Of a stretch of 35,427 nt of DNA, positions 17,540-26,495 are shown piece by piece; position 1 is the first letter of the stretch, and every line of letters starts with the position of its first letter. Source of the DNA: AM-2324 sp042091035 (GTDB taxonomy: Bacteria > Bacteroidota > Bacteroidia > Chitinophagales > Saprospiraceae); NCBI GenBank assembly GCA_042091035.1, contig JBELIG010000009.1, forward strand, positions 1 to 35,427, given 5' to 3'. The translations under genes and the position numbers were made by a program. A model generated the notes under the pieces. The model was not told where the DNA came from. It was given only the letters and a program-made list of their open reading frames with translations, and ran no database searches.

Positions 17540-18943
17540 ATGATACGTAAACAAGCACTATTTGGCCTTTTTGCTATAAGCTTAGTTCTTTTTTCAGTGG
17601 CTTGCCAAGAGAAAAATACAGAAGAACAAGCTGTTCAAAATGCTGCGGTAATTGCAGAGGAAACAGTTGGAGCGGATATGATGCCTGCATGGGCAGTAAA
17701 TGCAAATATCTATGAGGTAAATATTAGACAATATACTCCAGAGGGAACCTTCAATGCATTCGCAGAGCATTTGGATCGATTGAATAATATGGGCGTGAAA
17801 ATGTTGTGGCTGATGCCGATTTATCCCATTTCAACGACTAAGAAAAAAGGCAGTTTAGGTTCATATTATGCAGTTTCAGATTATACAGCTGTAAACCCAG
17901 AGTTTGGGACCGCTGAGGATTTTAAAAATCTAATTGATAAGATTCATGCCCTTGATATGAAAGTCATCCTTGACTGGGTGCCGAATCATACGGGCTGGGA
18001 TCATGTCTGGATCGAGGAGCATCCAGAATATTTTACCCATGTTGCAGATACTATTACGCATCCTTTTATGAATGGTGAGCCAACGGATTGGTACGATGTT
18101 GCTGAACTTGATTTTGACAATATGGATATGCGTGAGGAAATGACTCAGGCATTGGAATATTGGATCACAGAATATGATGTAGATGGATATCGCTGTGATG
18201 TTGCTTTTGAAGTTCCTGATGATTATTGGGATTCGGCAGTGTCTAGGATGCGCGCAATAAAGCCTGTATTTATGCTTGCAGAAGCAGAACATCCACCACA
18301 CAGGAATTCTGGAAACTTCCACATGAGTTATCCTTGGTCTTTTATGCACCTCACTAATGAAATGGGAAAAGGAGCAGAGGATGTCAATGCAATAGACAAA
18401 TACCTACTTGAGAACGCAGAGAAATTTGATAAAGGTTTTCAGATGAGCTTTACGACCAACCACGATGAGAATTCATGGAATGGAACGGAATTTGAGCGCT
18501 ATGGTGATGCACACCAGACCTTTGCAGTACTTACAGGCACACTTACGGGGATGCCATTGATTTATTCAGGTCAGGAAGAACCATTGGAAAAGCGTCTAGC
18601 CTTTTTTGACAAAGATGATATTGAATTCGGTGATTTTAAATACGAATCCTTCTACAAGACTTTGCTAACAGTTCATAGAGAAAACAAAGCACTTTGGAAT
18701 GGAGTATATGGTGGTCAGCCAGTTCGATTGAATGAATCCGAGACCGTATATGCATTTAAACGGGAAAAGGATGGGGATAAAGTTGTCGTTGTTTTGAATT
18801 TTAGTGATTCGGACCAAACTGCAGACCTTTCAGAGTCTGTTGATGGTATGAGAGAGATATTTACCCAAGAAGCTGGCGCTGGTCAGCAGATTGATCTTGC
18901 TCCTTATGGCTATAAGGTCTTTGAGCAAAAAGCTTCTATGTAA
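17540..18943 (+). CDS. GH13 alpha-amylase lipoprotein
   Basis: This compact GH13 enzyme has 467 residues and is anchored through Cys22 of the lipobox S-V-A-C, followed by Q-E-K and an acidic stretch. The barrel starts early (NANIYEVNIRQYTPEG). Region I is DWVPNHTGWDH, region II GYRCDVAFEVP with nucleophile Asp220, region III MLAEAEHP with Glu248, and region IV TTNHDENSW with Asp309. A short C-terminal beta domain follows. There is no extra carbohydrate-binding module, so it probably acts on shorter dextrins than the secreted GH13 downstream. ATG 17540 gives a clean signal peptide; the longer frame would begin with TTG inside the previous gene. It lies 7 bp after the previous stop. Confidence 0.9.
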   Translation: MIRKQALFGLFAISLVLFSVACQEKNTEEQAVQNAAVIAEETVGADMMPAWAVNANIYEVNIRQYTPEGTFNAFAEHLDRLNNMGVKMLWLMPIYPISTTKKKGSLGSYYAVSDYTAVNPEFGTAEDFKNLIDKIHALDMKVILDWVPNHTGWDHVWIEEHPEYFTHVADTITHPFMNGEPTDWYDVAELDFDNMDMREEMTQALEYWITEYDVDGYRCDVAFEVPDDYWDSAVSRMRAIKPVFMLAEAEHPPHRNSGNFHMSYPWSFMHLTNEMGKGAEDVNAIDKYLLENAEKFDKGFQMSFTTNHDENSWNGTEFERYGDAHQTFAVLTGTLTGMPLIYSGQEEPLEKRLAFFDKDDIEFGDFKYESFYKTLLTVHRENKALWNGVYGGQPVRLNESETVYAFKREKDGDKVVVVLNFSDSDQTADLSESVDGMREIFTQEAGAGQQIDLAPYGYKVFEQKASM

Positions 18944-18963
18944 CTCCACCAAACATAAAAATT

Positions 18964-20325
18964 ATGAATTCAGGATATTCTAAAAAACAACTCACCTTTT
19001 GGCAAATCTGGAATATGAGCTTCGGGTTCTTAGGAATCCAGTTCGGATTTGCACTTCAGGGAGGTCATATGTCAAGGATCTTTCAGACCCTTGGTGCAGC
19101 AAAAGATGATATTCCAATGCTTTGGATTGCAGCGCCTTTGACGGGACTTATTGTACAGCCGATTATTGGCTATATGAGTGATAGGACTTGGCATCCTCGA
19201 CTAGGTAGGAGAAGGCCCTTTTTCTTAGTAGGTGCAGTGCTTGCATCTATCACACTTTTCTTTGCTCCTTATTCGTCGACCTTGTGGATGGCGGTAGGAT
19301 CTCTGTGGGTTTTAGATGCTTCTATAAATATTTCTATGGAACCATTTAGAGCACTTGTTGCAGATAAATTGCCAGAGGAGCAACGATCTTATGGCTTCGT
19401 TATTCAGACACTGATCATCGGTATTGGAACATGGGTAGCAAGTAAACTTCCTTTTATGGTCAAAAGTGTCATGGACCGTATGGGCATAGTTGAAGAATCA
19501 GTTGCAGGCGTTATTCCTAGTGATGTTAAGATTGCTTTTGGTATAGGAGCAGTTATTTTTATCGCCTCTATATTGGTTACTATTTTTACAACAAATGAGT
19601 ATCCGCCAGAAGACATGGAGGCATTTGAGGCAGAAAAGGCTAAAGCTGGTTTTTTTGATGGAGCAAAAGAGATTATAAATAATGTGGTCGGTATGCCGAA
19701 GGTTATGCAAAAACTTGGGCTGGTGCAGTTTTTTAGCTGGTTTGCATTTTTTACAATGTGGTCAATGGCAACACCTGCTTTGACAGAGCACGTTTTTCAA
19801 ACCCCATTCCCTGAAGCAGGGACTGCTATGTTTCAACAAGCTTTGACAGCGTATAACGAGTCTGCGAATTTGATAGGGAGTTACATGGGGGTATATGGAC
19901 TATCCTCTATGTTGTTTGCATTCATACTAACGTTCATTACTGCTAAAGTCCGAATCAACAGAAAATTGGTGCACCTTTTCTCTTTGATACTTGGTGGTTT
20001 TGGATTTATATTGATGTTCTTTATCTCTGATCATCAGTATCTTAATTTGTGTTTTGCCTTGATTGGTTTTTCATGGGGATCAATATTGTCAATGCCTTAT
20101 GCTATGCTATCTTCTTCAATTGATGAAAAAAAGATGGGAGTCTATATGGGTATCTTCAATATGTTTATTGTTATTCCCCAAATCCTAGCTGCTGTGGGAG
20201 GGGTAAATGTAAGTTACTTGATCTTTGGAGATCAAACTATTTCAACCATGTTACTGGCAGGTACTTGCTTAATTATAGCAGGTTTATGTAACTTATTGAT
20301 TACGGAAAAAGAAGCTATTCGCTAA
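18964..20325 (+). CDS. MFS sugar transporter (GPH/SLC45-like), probable maltose/maltodextrin uptake
   Basis: This is a twelve-helix inner-membrane carrier of 453 residues. The loop between helices 2 and 3, GYMSDRTWHPRLGRRRPF (residues 69-86), is the hallmark of the sucrose/maltose-type branch (GPH or SLC45-like). The N-terminus FWQIWNMSFGFLGIQFGFALQ is also typical, with the last residues corresponding to helix 1 of proton-coupled disaccharide carriers. An enlarged central loop carries the charged EAFEAEKAKAGF stretch. Lying between GH13 genes and sharing the operon with maltose phosphorylase, it most likely imports maltose or short maltodextrins in symport with protons or sodium; the coupling ion is not visible. 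Confidence 0.88.
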   Translation: MNSGYSKKQLTFWQIWNMSFGFLGIQFGFALQGGHMSRIFQTLGAAKDDIPMLWIAAPLTGLIVQPIIGYMSDRTWHPRLGRRRPFFLVGAVLASITLFFAPYSSTLWMAVGSLWVLDASINISMEPFRALVADKLPEEQRSYGFVIQTLIIGIGTWVASKLPFMVKSVMDRMGIVEESVAGVIPSDVKIAFGIGAVIFIASILVTIFTTNEYPPEDMEAFEAEKAKAGFFDGAKEIINNVVGMPKVMQKLGLVQFFSWFAFFTMWSMATPALTEHVFQTPFPEAGTAMFQQALTAYNESANLIGSYMGVYGLSSMLFAFILTFITAKVRINRKLVHLFSLILGGFGFILMFFISDHQYLNLCFALIGFSWGSILSMPYAMLSSSIDEKKMGVYMGIFNMFIVIPQILAAVGGVNVSYLIFGDQTISTMLLAGTCLIIAGLCNLLITEKEAIR

Positions 20326-20336
20326 AAATATAGAAC

Positions 20337-23189
20337 ATGAGAATTAATCTAGTATTGATCGTTTTTTTGTTTTTGAGTAACCTGGTTCATAGTCAGATCG
20401 TGACGACTGCACCAACGTTTCCATCAGCTGAGGAAGAGATTACAATCACTTATGATGCTACATTGGGAACAGGGGCATTAGCCGGCTTAGCTCAAGGGCA
20501 AAAAGTCTATGCGCATGTTGGGTTGATCACTGAGGCTGATGGTCCAGGATCTTGGCAGTATGTTACCGGTAATTGGGGTACTGCTGATACTCGAACTGAG
20601 ATGACAAGAGTTGGAAGCTCAGATATCTGGCAGCTAACATTTTCTCCAAGCTTATTGGAATGGGCTGAAGAGAACAACAATAATAATGCTTCTCTTCCTG
20701 CTGATATAGTTGTTAATGAAATCGCTTTGGTGTTTCGAAACGCATCAGGATCTTTGGAAGGTAAAACAGACGATGGTTCTGATATATTTGTGCCTGTATT
20801 TTCAGGCCAGCAGGGTCTGATTTCTGGGTTTGCCGTTCCTACGGAGTATTCCAGTATTCTTGAGCAAGGCGAAGAGCTGGAGGTTTTGGTCAATGCATCC
20901 CAGGAAGCAAATATTCAACTTTTCGATAATGGGAATTTGATTATCCAGGCAGTGAATTCAACATCTCTGAACTATACGATTGAAGGAGGACTTCCAGGAG
21001 ATCATGAACTAGTGATGTTTGCCACGGATGGTGTAGAGGAAGTTTATGATACTGTATTTTATGTCGTAAACGAAGCTGTTAGCACTATTCCTTATCCCAA
21101 TGGGACAGAAGCTGGTTTGAATAGAATAGAAGCGGATCATGTTCGATTTGCGCTTACCGCTCCGAACAAAGACTATGTTTATTTGATAGGAGATTTTAAT
21201 AATTGGATCGCTAGTGCAGATTACTTTATGAAGCTTAGCCCAGATGGTGTTTGGTGGCTTGATGTAGAAGGCTTAGATCCCAATACAGAATATGCATACC
21301 AATATTATGTGGACGGCAACTTGAAGATTGCTGATCCTTATAGTGAGATCATTCTTGATCCATATAATGATCAATATATCAGTGAAGAAACCTTTCCAAA
21401 CCTCAAGGAGTATCCATATGGAAAAACAACGGGTAATGTGACTAGCTTTTTTCCGGTGAAACCAACATTTAATTGGGCGAATGATAATTACGATCGTCCA
21501 GCTAAAGAAGAACTGGTGGTCTATGAAGTTTTAATACGTGATTTTGTAGAGGAGCGAAATTATAACGCTTTATTGTCTAAGCTAGATTACTTGCAAAATC
21601 TTGGAATTAATGCTATTGAATTGATGCCAATCTCTGAATTTGAGGGGAACTTAAGTTGGGGTTATAATACATCCTTTCACTACGCCTTGGATAAGTATTA
21701 TGGCAGTCCTGAATTGTTTAAAACATTTGTAGATGCTTGTCATGAAAGGGGCATTGCCGTTCTTTTGGATATAGCCTTGAATCACGGATTTAGTCAATGT
21801 CCTCTGGCTCAACTTTATTGGGATGCAAGTGCTGGGGACTGGGGAAAGCCTGCTGTTGATAACCCATGGTTTAATGTTGATGCAACACATAATTTTAACG
21901 TTGGATCTGATTTCAATCACGAAAGTCCAAGGACTCAATATTATGTGGATAGAGTTGTTAAACATTGGATTGAAGAATATCATATTGATGGTTATAGATT
22001 CGATTTGACTAAAGGATTTACGCAAAATGTTGGTGGTCCTTTTGATGCTGGTTCCTATGATCAAAGTCGTATAGATCTACTAAAGCGCATGGGAAATGTG
22101 ATTTGGGAGCTTGATCCTACATCCCTTCTTATACTTGAGCATTTTGCAGATAATTCGGAGGAAAAGGATCTTTCAAACTTTGGATTTATGCTTTGGGGAA
22201 ATATGAACCATCAATATAATGAAGCAACGATGGGGTATAATAATGATCTGAATTGGGCCGTTTACAAGCAGCGCGGTTGGTCTGATCCTCATTTGGTAAC
22301 TTACATGGAGAGTCATGATGAGGAAAGGCTTATGTTTAAGAATTTAGAGTATGGTAATTCTGGTTCAGCTTATAATGTAAAAGATTTTAATACAGCATTG
22401 GGACGTCAGGAGTTGGCAACAACATTTTTTCTGACTATTCCTGGTCCTAAGATGATCTGGCAGTTTGGTGAATTGGGCTATGAGTACTCAATTTTTACCT
22501 GTGAAGATGGAACCGTTGACCTAAACAATACAGGATGTAAATTGGATCCTAAACCAATTGTCTGGCAGTTCCTGGATAATCAATATCGAGTAAAGCTTCA
22601 TGATGTATATAAGGCATTACTTGAACTGAGAAATACCTATGATGTCTTCCATACAGAAGACTTTGATTATGACCTTTATAACTCAAATCAAAAACGTATT
22701 CGCCTTTTTGATGATGAGATGAATGTTGTAATACTAGGCGCTTTCGATATGGATGGAGAAACAATATCTGCTAACTTTCCTTCTACTGGAACTTGGTATG
22801 ATTACTTTTCTGGGGAAAGTTTAGAGGTTACGGATGTGAATATGTCTATAAACTTTGAAGCTGGAGAATACAGATTGTATACAGACGTAAATATTGGTCA
22901 GGCAGATGTTAATAACATAGACGAAATCTTAAAAAGAGGCATAACGGAGCTTAAGCTCTATCCAAATCCAACTTCAGGATTTATTGAATGCTCGGAATCA
23001 TTCGAAGAGGATGCTGTATTACGGGTTCGGGTATTATATTCGAATGGGATGACCCAGATTCTTGATAAGAAGGCAATTAGCGAAGGTGTTTTAGATCTAA
23101 ATGAATATGGACTTTCATCGGGTCAATATATGTTAGAGATACTCACTGAGGAACAAGTCTACTTCGGACGATTTGTTCTAGCAAAGTAA
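20337..23189 (+). CDS. Secreted GH13 alpha-amylase with CBM48-like domain and T9SS sorting domain
   Basis: This large extracellular amylase has 950 residues. The signal peptide ends near L-V-H-S-Q. Beta-sandwich domains fill residues about 20-250, and a CBM48-like domain follows (IGDFNNW at 284-290, YQYYVDG). The GH13 barrel starts near 390 with VVYEVLIRDFVEE. Region I is DIALNHG (Asp478), region II GYRFDLTKG with nucleophile Asp556, region III ILEHFAD with Glu601, and region IV ESHDEER with Asp661. From about 870 a type A T9SS domain begins (LYPNPTSG) and ends in GRFVLAK. The product should be released to, or attached at, the cell surface, where it attacks polymeric starch or glycogen. It is the last gene of the tight operon, 11 bp after the transporter. 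Confidence 0.92.
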   Translation: MRINLVLIVFLFLSNLVHSQIVTTAPTFPSAEEEITITYDATLGTGALAGLAQGQKVYAHVGLITEADGPGSWQYVTGNWGTADTRTEMTRVGSSDIWQLTFSPSLLEWAEENNNNNASLPADIVVNEIALVFRNASGSLEGKTDDGSDIFVPVFSGQQGLISGFAVPTEYSSILEQGEELEVLVNASQEANIQLFDNGNLIIQAVNSTSLNYTIEGGLPGDHELVMFATDGVEEVYDTVFYVVNEAVSTIPYPNGTEAGLNRIEADHVRFALTAPNKDYVYLIGDFNNWIASADYFMKLSPDGVWWLDVEGLDPNTEYAYQYYVDGNLKIADPYSEIILDPYNDQYISEETFPNLKEYPYGKTTGNVTSFFPVKPTFNWANDNYDRPAKEELVVYEVLIRDFVEERNYNALLSKLDYLQNLGINAIELMPISEFEGNLSWGYNTSFHYALDKYYGSPELFKTFVDACHERGIAVLLDIALNHGFSQCPLAQLYWDASAGDWGKPAVDNPWFNVDATHNFNVGSDFNHESPRTQYYVDRVVKHWIEEYHIDGYRFDLTKGFTQNVGGPFDAGSYDQSRIDLLKRMGNVIWELDPTSLLILEHFADNSEEKDLSNFGFMLWGNMNHQYNEATMGYNNDLNWAVYKQRGWSDPHLVTYMESHDEERLMFKNLEYGNSGSAYNVKDFNTALGRQELATTFFLTIPGPKMIWQFGELGYEYSIFTCEDGTVDLNNTGCKLDPKPIVWQFLDNQYRVKLHDVYKALLELRNTYDVFHTEDFDYDLYNSNQKRIRLFDDEMNVVILGAFDMDGETISANFPSTGTWYDYFSGESLEVTDVNMSINFEAGEYRLYTDVNIGQADVNNIDEILKRGITELKLYPNPTSGFIECSESFEEDAVLRVRVLYSNGMTQILDKKAISEGVLDLNEYGLSSGQYMLEILTEEQVYFGRFVLAK

Positions 23190-23215
23190 TTCAGAATAGA
23201 TTTTTTGGATGGAGG

Positions 23216-23255
23216 ATGGATAAAATGCTTATATTATTGTAAACATTTTATCCAT
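23216..23255 (+). repeat. Perfect 12-bp inverted repeat directly before the next start codon
   Basis: ATGGATAAAATG at 23216-23227 and its exact complement at 23244-23255 surround a 16-nt AT-rich loop. A T-run follows and the ATG of the hydrolase begins at 23261. The form is that of an AT-rich terminator, but it could equally be a leader hairpin or operator. A promoter-like pair, TTTG at 23172 and TAGATTTT at 23197 with a 21-bp spacer, lies just upstream, which would put the hairpin in the hydrolase leader. Confidence 0.6.
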
Positions 23256-23260
23256 TTTTT

Positions 23261-24325
23261 ATGAGACTAAGACAATTACTCTTACTAGGATTGAGCTTGT
23301 TTCTTTTTTCATGTCAGAATGAGAAAGGTTCAGCCAATGACACTGAGGATCAAGTAACTCAGGAAGCAACTTCAGCTGAAGATGCCTTAAAAGAAGCAAA
23401 ATTGAATGCAGAAGGTGTGCAGATGATACCTGTTGAAACACCGAAGGGGACATTCAATGTTTATACCCGAAAAGTCGGGGACAACCCAGATGTGAAAGTG
23501 CTACTCTTGCACGGTGGTCCTGGTTGTACGCACGAGCTCTATGAAAGTATTGAGCAGTATTTTCCTGGTAAAAGCTTCGAATTCTATTATTATGATCAGC
23601 TTGGTTCTTACTATAGTGATCAGCCCTCAGATACAAGCCTATGGAATATAGAGCGCTTTGTCGATGAGGTGGAGCAAGTCCGTCAGGCACTTGGCTTGAA
23701 TCAAGATAATTTCTACTTACTGGGACAATCTTGGGGCGGTATTTTAGCCATGGAATATGCTTTTAGACATCAGGATAAACTCAAAGGGCTTATCATTTCA
23801 AATATGATGTCTAATGTAGAAGCCTACAACAAGTATAACAAGGAGGTACTTGCTCCGGCATTGCCAAAAGATGTGCTCGATACCATTATGTATTATGAGG
23901 ATCGCGAAGACTATAGCAATGAAACTTACCTTTCAACTATAGAAACGCATTATTATACAAAGCATGTTTTGCGTGCTCCACTAGAAGAATGGCCCGATGC
24001 CATCGGTCGTACCTTTGCGCATTTGAACCCTGAGGTTTATGTTTATATGCAAGGTCCATCAGAATTCGGATTAAAAGGAGATGCCACATTGAAAGATTGG
24101 GATGTCTCTAAGCAGTTGAGTTCTATTACGGTGCCAACACTCACCGTTGGAGGAGCACATGATACCATGGACCCTGACCATATGGAATGGATGGCAAAGC
24201 AGATACCGAAAGGTAGTCACTTACTTTGTCCGAATGGTTCGCATCTGTCTCAGTATGATGATATGGATAATTACTGGAACGGAATTATTGGCTTTATAGA
24301 ACTAGTCGAAGCGGGAACTCTATAA
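23261..24325 (+). CDS. Proline iminopeptidase-like alpha/beta hydrolase, lipoprotein
   Basis: This is a serine hydrolase of the alpha/beta fold, S33 peptidase type, with 354 residues. The signal ends in L-F-S-C (Cys18), so it is anchored to a membrane. The oxyanion motif HGGPGCTHE, YYDQLGSYYSDQP and the nucleophile elbow GQSWGG (Ser157) are those of proline iminopeptidases. Asp301 in GGAHDTMDP and His328 in NGSHLSQYDD complete the triad. Enzymes of this family remove N-terminal proline from peptides, though many members act on other substrates. It lies 71 bp after the amylase operon across a hairpin, so it may be co-transcribed only in part. A role in sugar use is not evident. Confidence 0.87.
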   Translation: MRLRQLLLLGLSLFLFSCQNEKGSANDTEDQVTQEATSAEDALKEAKLNAEGVQMIPVETPKGTFNVYTRKVGDNPDVKVLLLHGGPGCTHELYESIEQYFPGKSFEFYYYDQLGSYYSDQPSDTSLWNIERFVDEVEQVRQALGLNQDNFYLLGQSWGGILAMEYAFRHQDKLKGLIISNMMSNVEAYNKYNKEVLAPALPKDVLDTIMYYEDREDYSNETYLSTIETHYYTKHVLRAPLEEWPDAIGRTFAHLNPEVYVYMQGPSEFGLKGDATLKDWDVSKQLSSITVPTLTVGGAHDTMDPDHMEWMAKQIPKGSHLLCPNGSHLSQYDDMDNYWNGIIGFIELVEAGTL

Positions 24326-24328
24326 AAG

Positions 24329-24364
24329 AAAAAGGCAAGGATAAAATCCTTGCCTTTTTTTATT
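24329..24364. terminator. Bidirectional terminator between convergent genes
   Basis: A 14-bp stem, AAAAAGGCAAGGAT (24329-24342) with its complement at 24346-24359, closes on an AAA loop. A-runs and T-runs on the two sides allow it to serve both the hydrolase and the minus-strand GH3 gene, whose stop codon it touches. Confidence 0.93.
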
Positions 24365-26495
24365 ACTCATATCGGATACTTGCCGACTGATCATCAATGA
24401 ACAAGGAGAANNNNNNNNNNNNNNNNNNNNNNNNNNNNNNNNNNNNNNNNNNNNNNNNNNNNNNNNNNNNNNNNNNNNNNNNNNNNNNNNNNNNNNNNNN
24501 NNNNNNNNNNACCTTTTCATCTCCAGAAAAGTTTGTCTTATCAACATTCATTTTTCCGTATTCAAAAGTTGTGTAACTCAATCCGTGGCCAAATTGCCAT
24601 TGTGGATTAAAACCGCTGCCACCAATCTCACCTGGAGCAAGTTCAGTGAATGTCTCTGCAAATTTATGGTCATAAAGTACAATGTCACCAGTATTCCTGT
24701 GATATGTAAATGGTAGCTTACCCGATGGATTGAAGTCTCCACTTAGAACACTTACGATTGCATCTGCTCCACGGCTTGAAGGTCTGTATGCTTGTAGTAT
24801 TCCTTTTGCACCAGCTTCAATACTGTTGATTACTCTTGGTCTTCCTTGCACAAGGACATAGATCACAGTCTTACCTGTAGCAATTGCAGCTTCGGCAAGT
24901 TCAAGTTGTTCTTGATCCAATGTGAGGTCGTTGATTACACCTGGTGATTCTGCATATGCCTTTTCTCCAAGGCAAAGTACGATCACATCTGCATCCGCAG
25001 CCATCTTCGTCAATTTAGCAGCATCCGTGTTTTTAGGATCTTCAAATTTATTGGTAGAAGCGCAACTTACATTATCCGCACCGAATCGTTGCTTCATTGC
25101 ATCGTAAATGGTTTCTGTAGATTTCGGATAGTATTCTGCTGCATCTCCTTGCCAGTTAAATGACCAAGAGGAGTGGAGACAGGTAAATTCATTTGCTGCC
25201 GGTCCTGCTAAAAGAATTTTCTGCCCTGCTTTCATAGGAAGTACCTGGTCTTCATTTTTCAATAAAGTCATACTGTGCTGTGCAGCAGTAAGAGCAACTT
25301 CTGTATAATTGTCCAGGTTGAAGTTCTTTCTCGCCTCTTCTTCAGTATATGGGTTGTCAAAAAGACCAAGGTTTCTTTTAAGGACAAGGATTCTTCTAAC
25401 TGACTCATTCAGGCGCTCCTCACTGATTGTGCCCTCTTTTACCAAATCTATAAGATGGTTTCTAAAGGAATAATCTAAAGGAACCATAGACATATCTAAT
25501 CCAGCATCTACAGCCAAGCGAACAGCTTCTTTATGCGTCTCTGCAACGTGTGCTCTTAGTTTTAGTCGGATTACATCCTCCCAATCCGATACGACCATCC
25601 CTTCAAAACCAAGTTCGTTTCTAAGTACATCAGTAAGGAGATACTTACTTGCGTGAACAGGCATTCCGTCTAATTCTCCAGAGTTAATCATTACGGTTGA
25701 GGTACCTGCATCTACTGCTGCTTGGAAGGTTGGTAGATAGTGTTCTCTTAATTCTCTGTCAGACATATATGCAGGGGTTCTATCCTTTCCTGATCTAGGA
25801 TTTGAATAACCGATGAAGTGTTTCATACATGAAGCAACGGCTTCATGATGGTCCAGTCCTTTTTCTTCATAACCTTTTATTACCTCTGCACCCAATTCGG
25901 ATGCTAAATAGGTGTCCTCTCCAAAGGTTTCTTCAAATCTTGACCATAAGGGTTGTCTTCCAACCCCCAGTGTTGGATCGAAATTCCATCTATGGCCACT
26001 GGCACGAACTTCCTTTGCAGTAATTTGAGCACCTGCTTTTACTAGAGATCTGTCTCTAGAAGCTGCCATACCGATATTGTGTGGGAAAAGGGTAGCATTT
26101 TGCGTGTAGTTTGCTCCGTGAATAGCATCAATACCATATAAGATAGGAACACCTAGTCTGGTTTCTTTTGTAGCTACATCCTGTACTGCTGTCAGGACTT
26201 TGTCCCATGTTGCTAGGTCATAGGAATGCCATTTGACATTTAGAATGGAACCTACTTGCATATCCTTTATAGCATAACGAAGTTTCTTTTCATCGATCTC
26301 AGTGGACGACTTCTCTTTTAGGATCATGTCAATTGTAACCTGAGTCATTTGTCCTGCTTTCTCTTCAATGGACATTTTGTTGATCAAAGCTTCAATATCC
26401 GCATCCGTAAATTTGGATGAATTGTTCTGTGCCTCTACAGTTAGCCCTGTGAATAGCATACCCAGAACTAGGATAAACTTGATATATTTTAGCAT
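24363..26495 (-). CDS. GH3 beta-glucosidase (BglX-like), interrupted by an assembly gap
   Basis: This periplasmic or exported GH3 glycosidase has a signal peptide ending near T-V-E-A-Q. The N-terminal barrel shows LGVPILYGIDAIHGANY, FPHNIGMAASRD, SCMKHFIGYS and the nucleophile Asp304 in GMVVSDWEDV. The second domain contains LLKNEDQVLPM, KILLAGPAA and VIYVLVQGRPRVI, and ends LPFTYHRNTGD and FGHGLSYTTFEYG. The C-terminal fibronectin-III-like domain is mostly lost in the gap; after it only FSLFIDDQSASIRYE remains, which reads as that domain's last strand, so one gene is likely. About 70 residues are normally found there, more than the 33 the gap allows. Family members cut beta-1,3- or beta-1,4-glucosides. 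It is divergent from susC. Confidence 0.9.
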   Translation of the reverse strand: MLKYIKFILVLGMLFTGLTVEAQNNSSKFTDADIEALINKMSIEEKAGQMTQVTIDMILKEKSSTEIDEKKLRYAIKDMQVGSILNVKWHSYDLATWDKVLTAVQDVATKETRLGVPILYGIDAIHGANYTQNATLFPHNIGMAASRDRSLVKAGAQITAKEVRASGHRWNFDPTLGVGRQPLWSRFEETFGEDTYLASELGAEVIKGYEEKGLDHHEAVASCMKHFIGYSNPRSGKDRTPAYMSDRELREHYLPTFQAAVDAGTSTVMINSGELDGMPVHASKYLLTDVLRNELGFEGMVVSDWEDVIRLKLRAHVAETHKEAVRLAVDAGLDMSMVPLDYSFRNHLIDLVKEGTISEERLNESVRRILVLKRNLGLFDNPYTEEEARKNFNLDNYTEVALTAAQHSMTLLKNEDQVLPMKAGQKILLAGPAANEFTCLHSSWSFNWQGDAAEYYPKSTETIYDAMKQRFGADNVSCASTNKFEDPKNTDAAKLTKMAADADVIVLCLGEKAYAESPGVINDLTLDQEQLELAEAAIATGKTVIYVLVQGRPRVINSIEAGAKGILQAYRPSSRGADAIVSVLSGDFNPSGKLPFTYHRNTGDIVLYDHKFAETFTELAPGEIGGSGFNPQWQFGHGLSYTTFEYGKMNVDKTNFSGDEKXXXXXXXXXXXXXXXXXXXXXXXXXXXXXXXXXXFSLFIDDQSASIRYE
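24411..24510. other. Assembly gap (100 N)
   Basis: Exactly 100 unknown bases lie inside the GH3 gene. A round 100 is the usual placeholder for a gap of unknown length, so coordinates beyond it are arbitrary relative to the true genome. Confidence 0.98.

Noticed and set aside
17930..18349. 139-codon minus-strand ORF
   Set aside because: It runs opposite the GH13 catalytic regions and reads as low-complexity His/Ile/Arg-rich sequence.
24320..24547. Minus-strand ORF across the N-run
   Set aside because: It exists only because unknown bases are treated as open; it overlaps the true GH3 frame.
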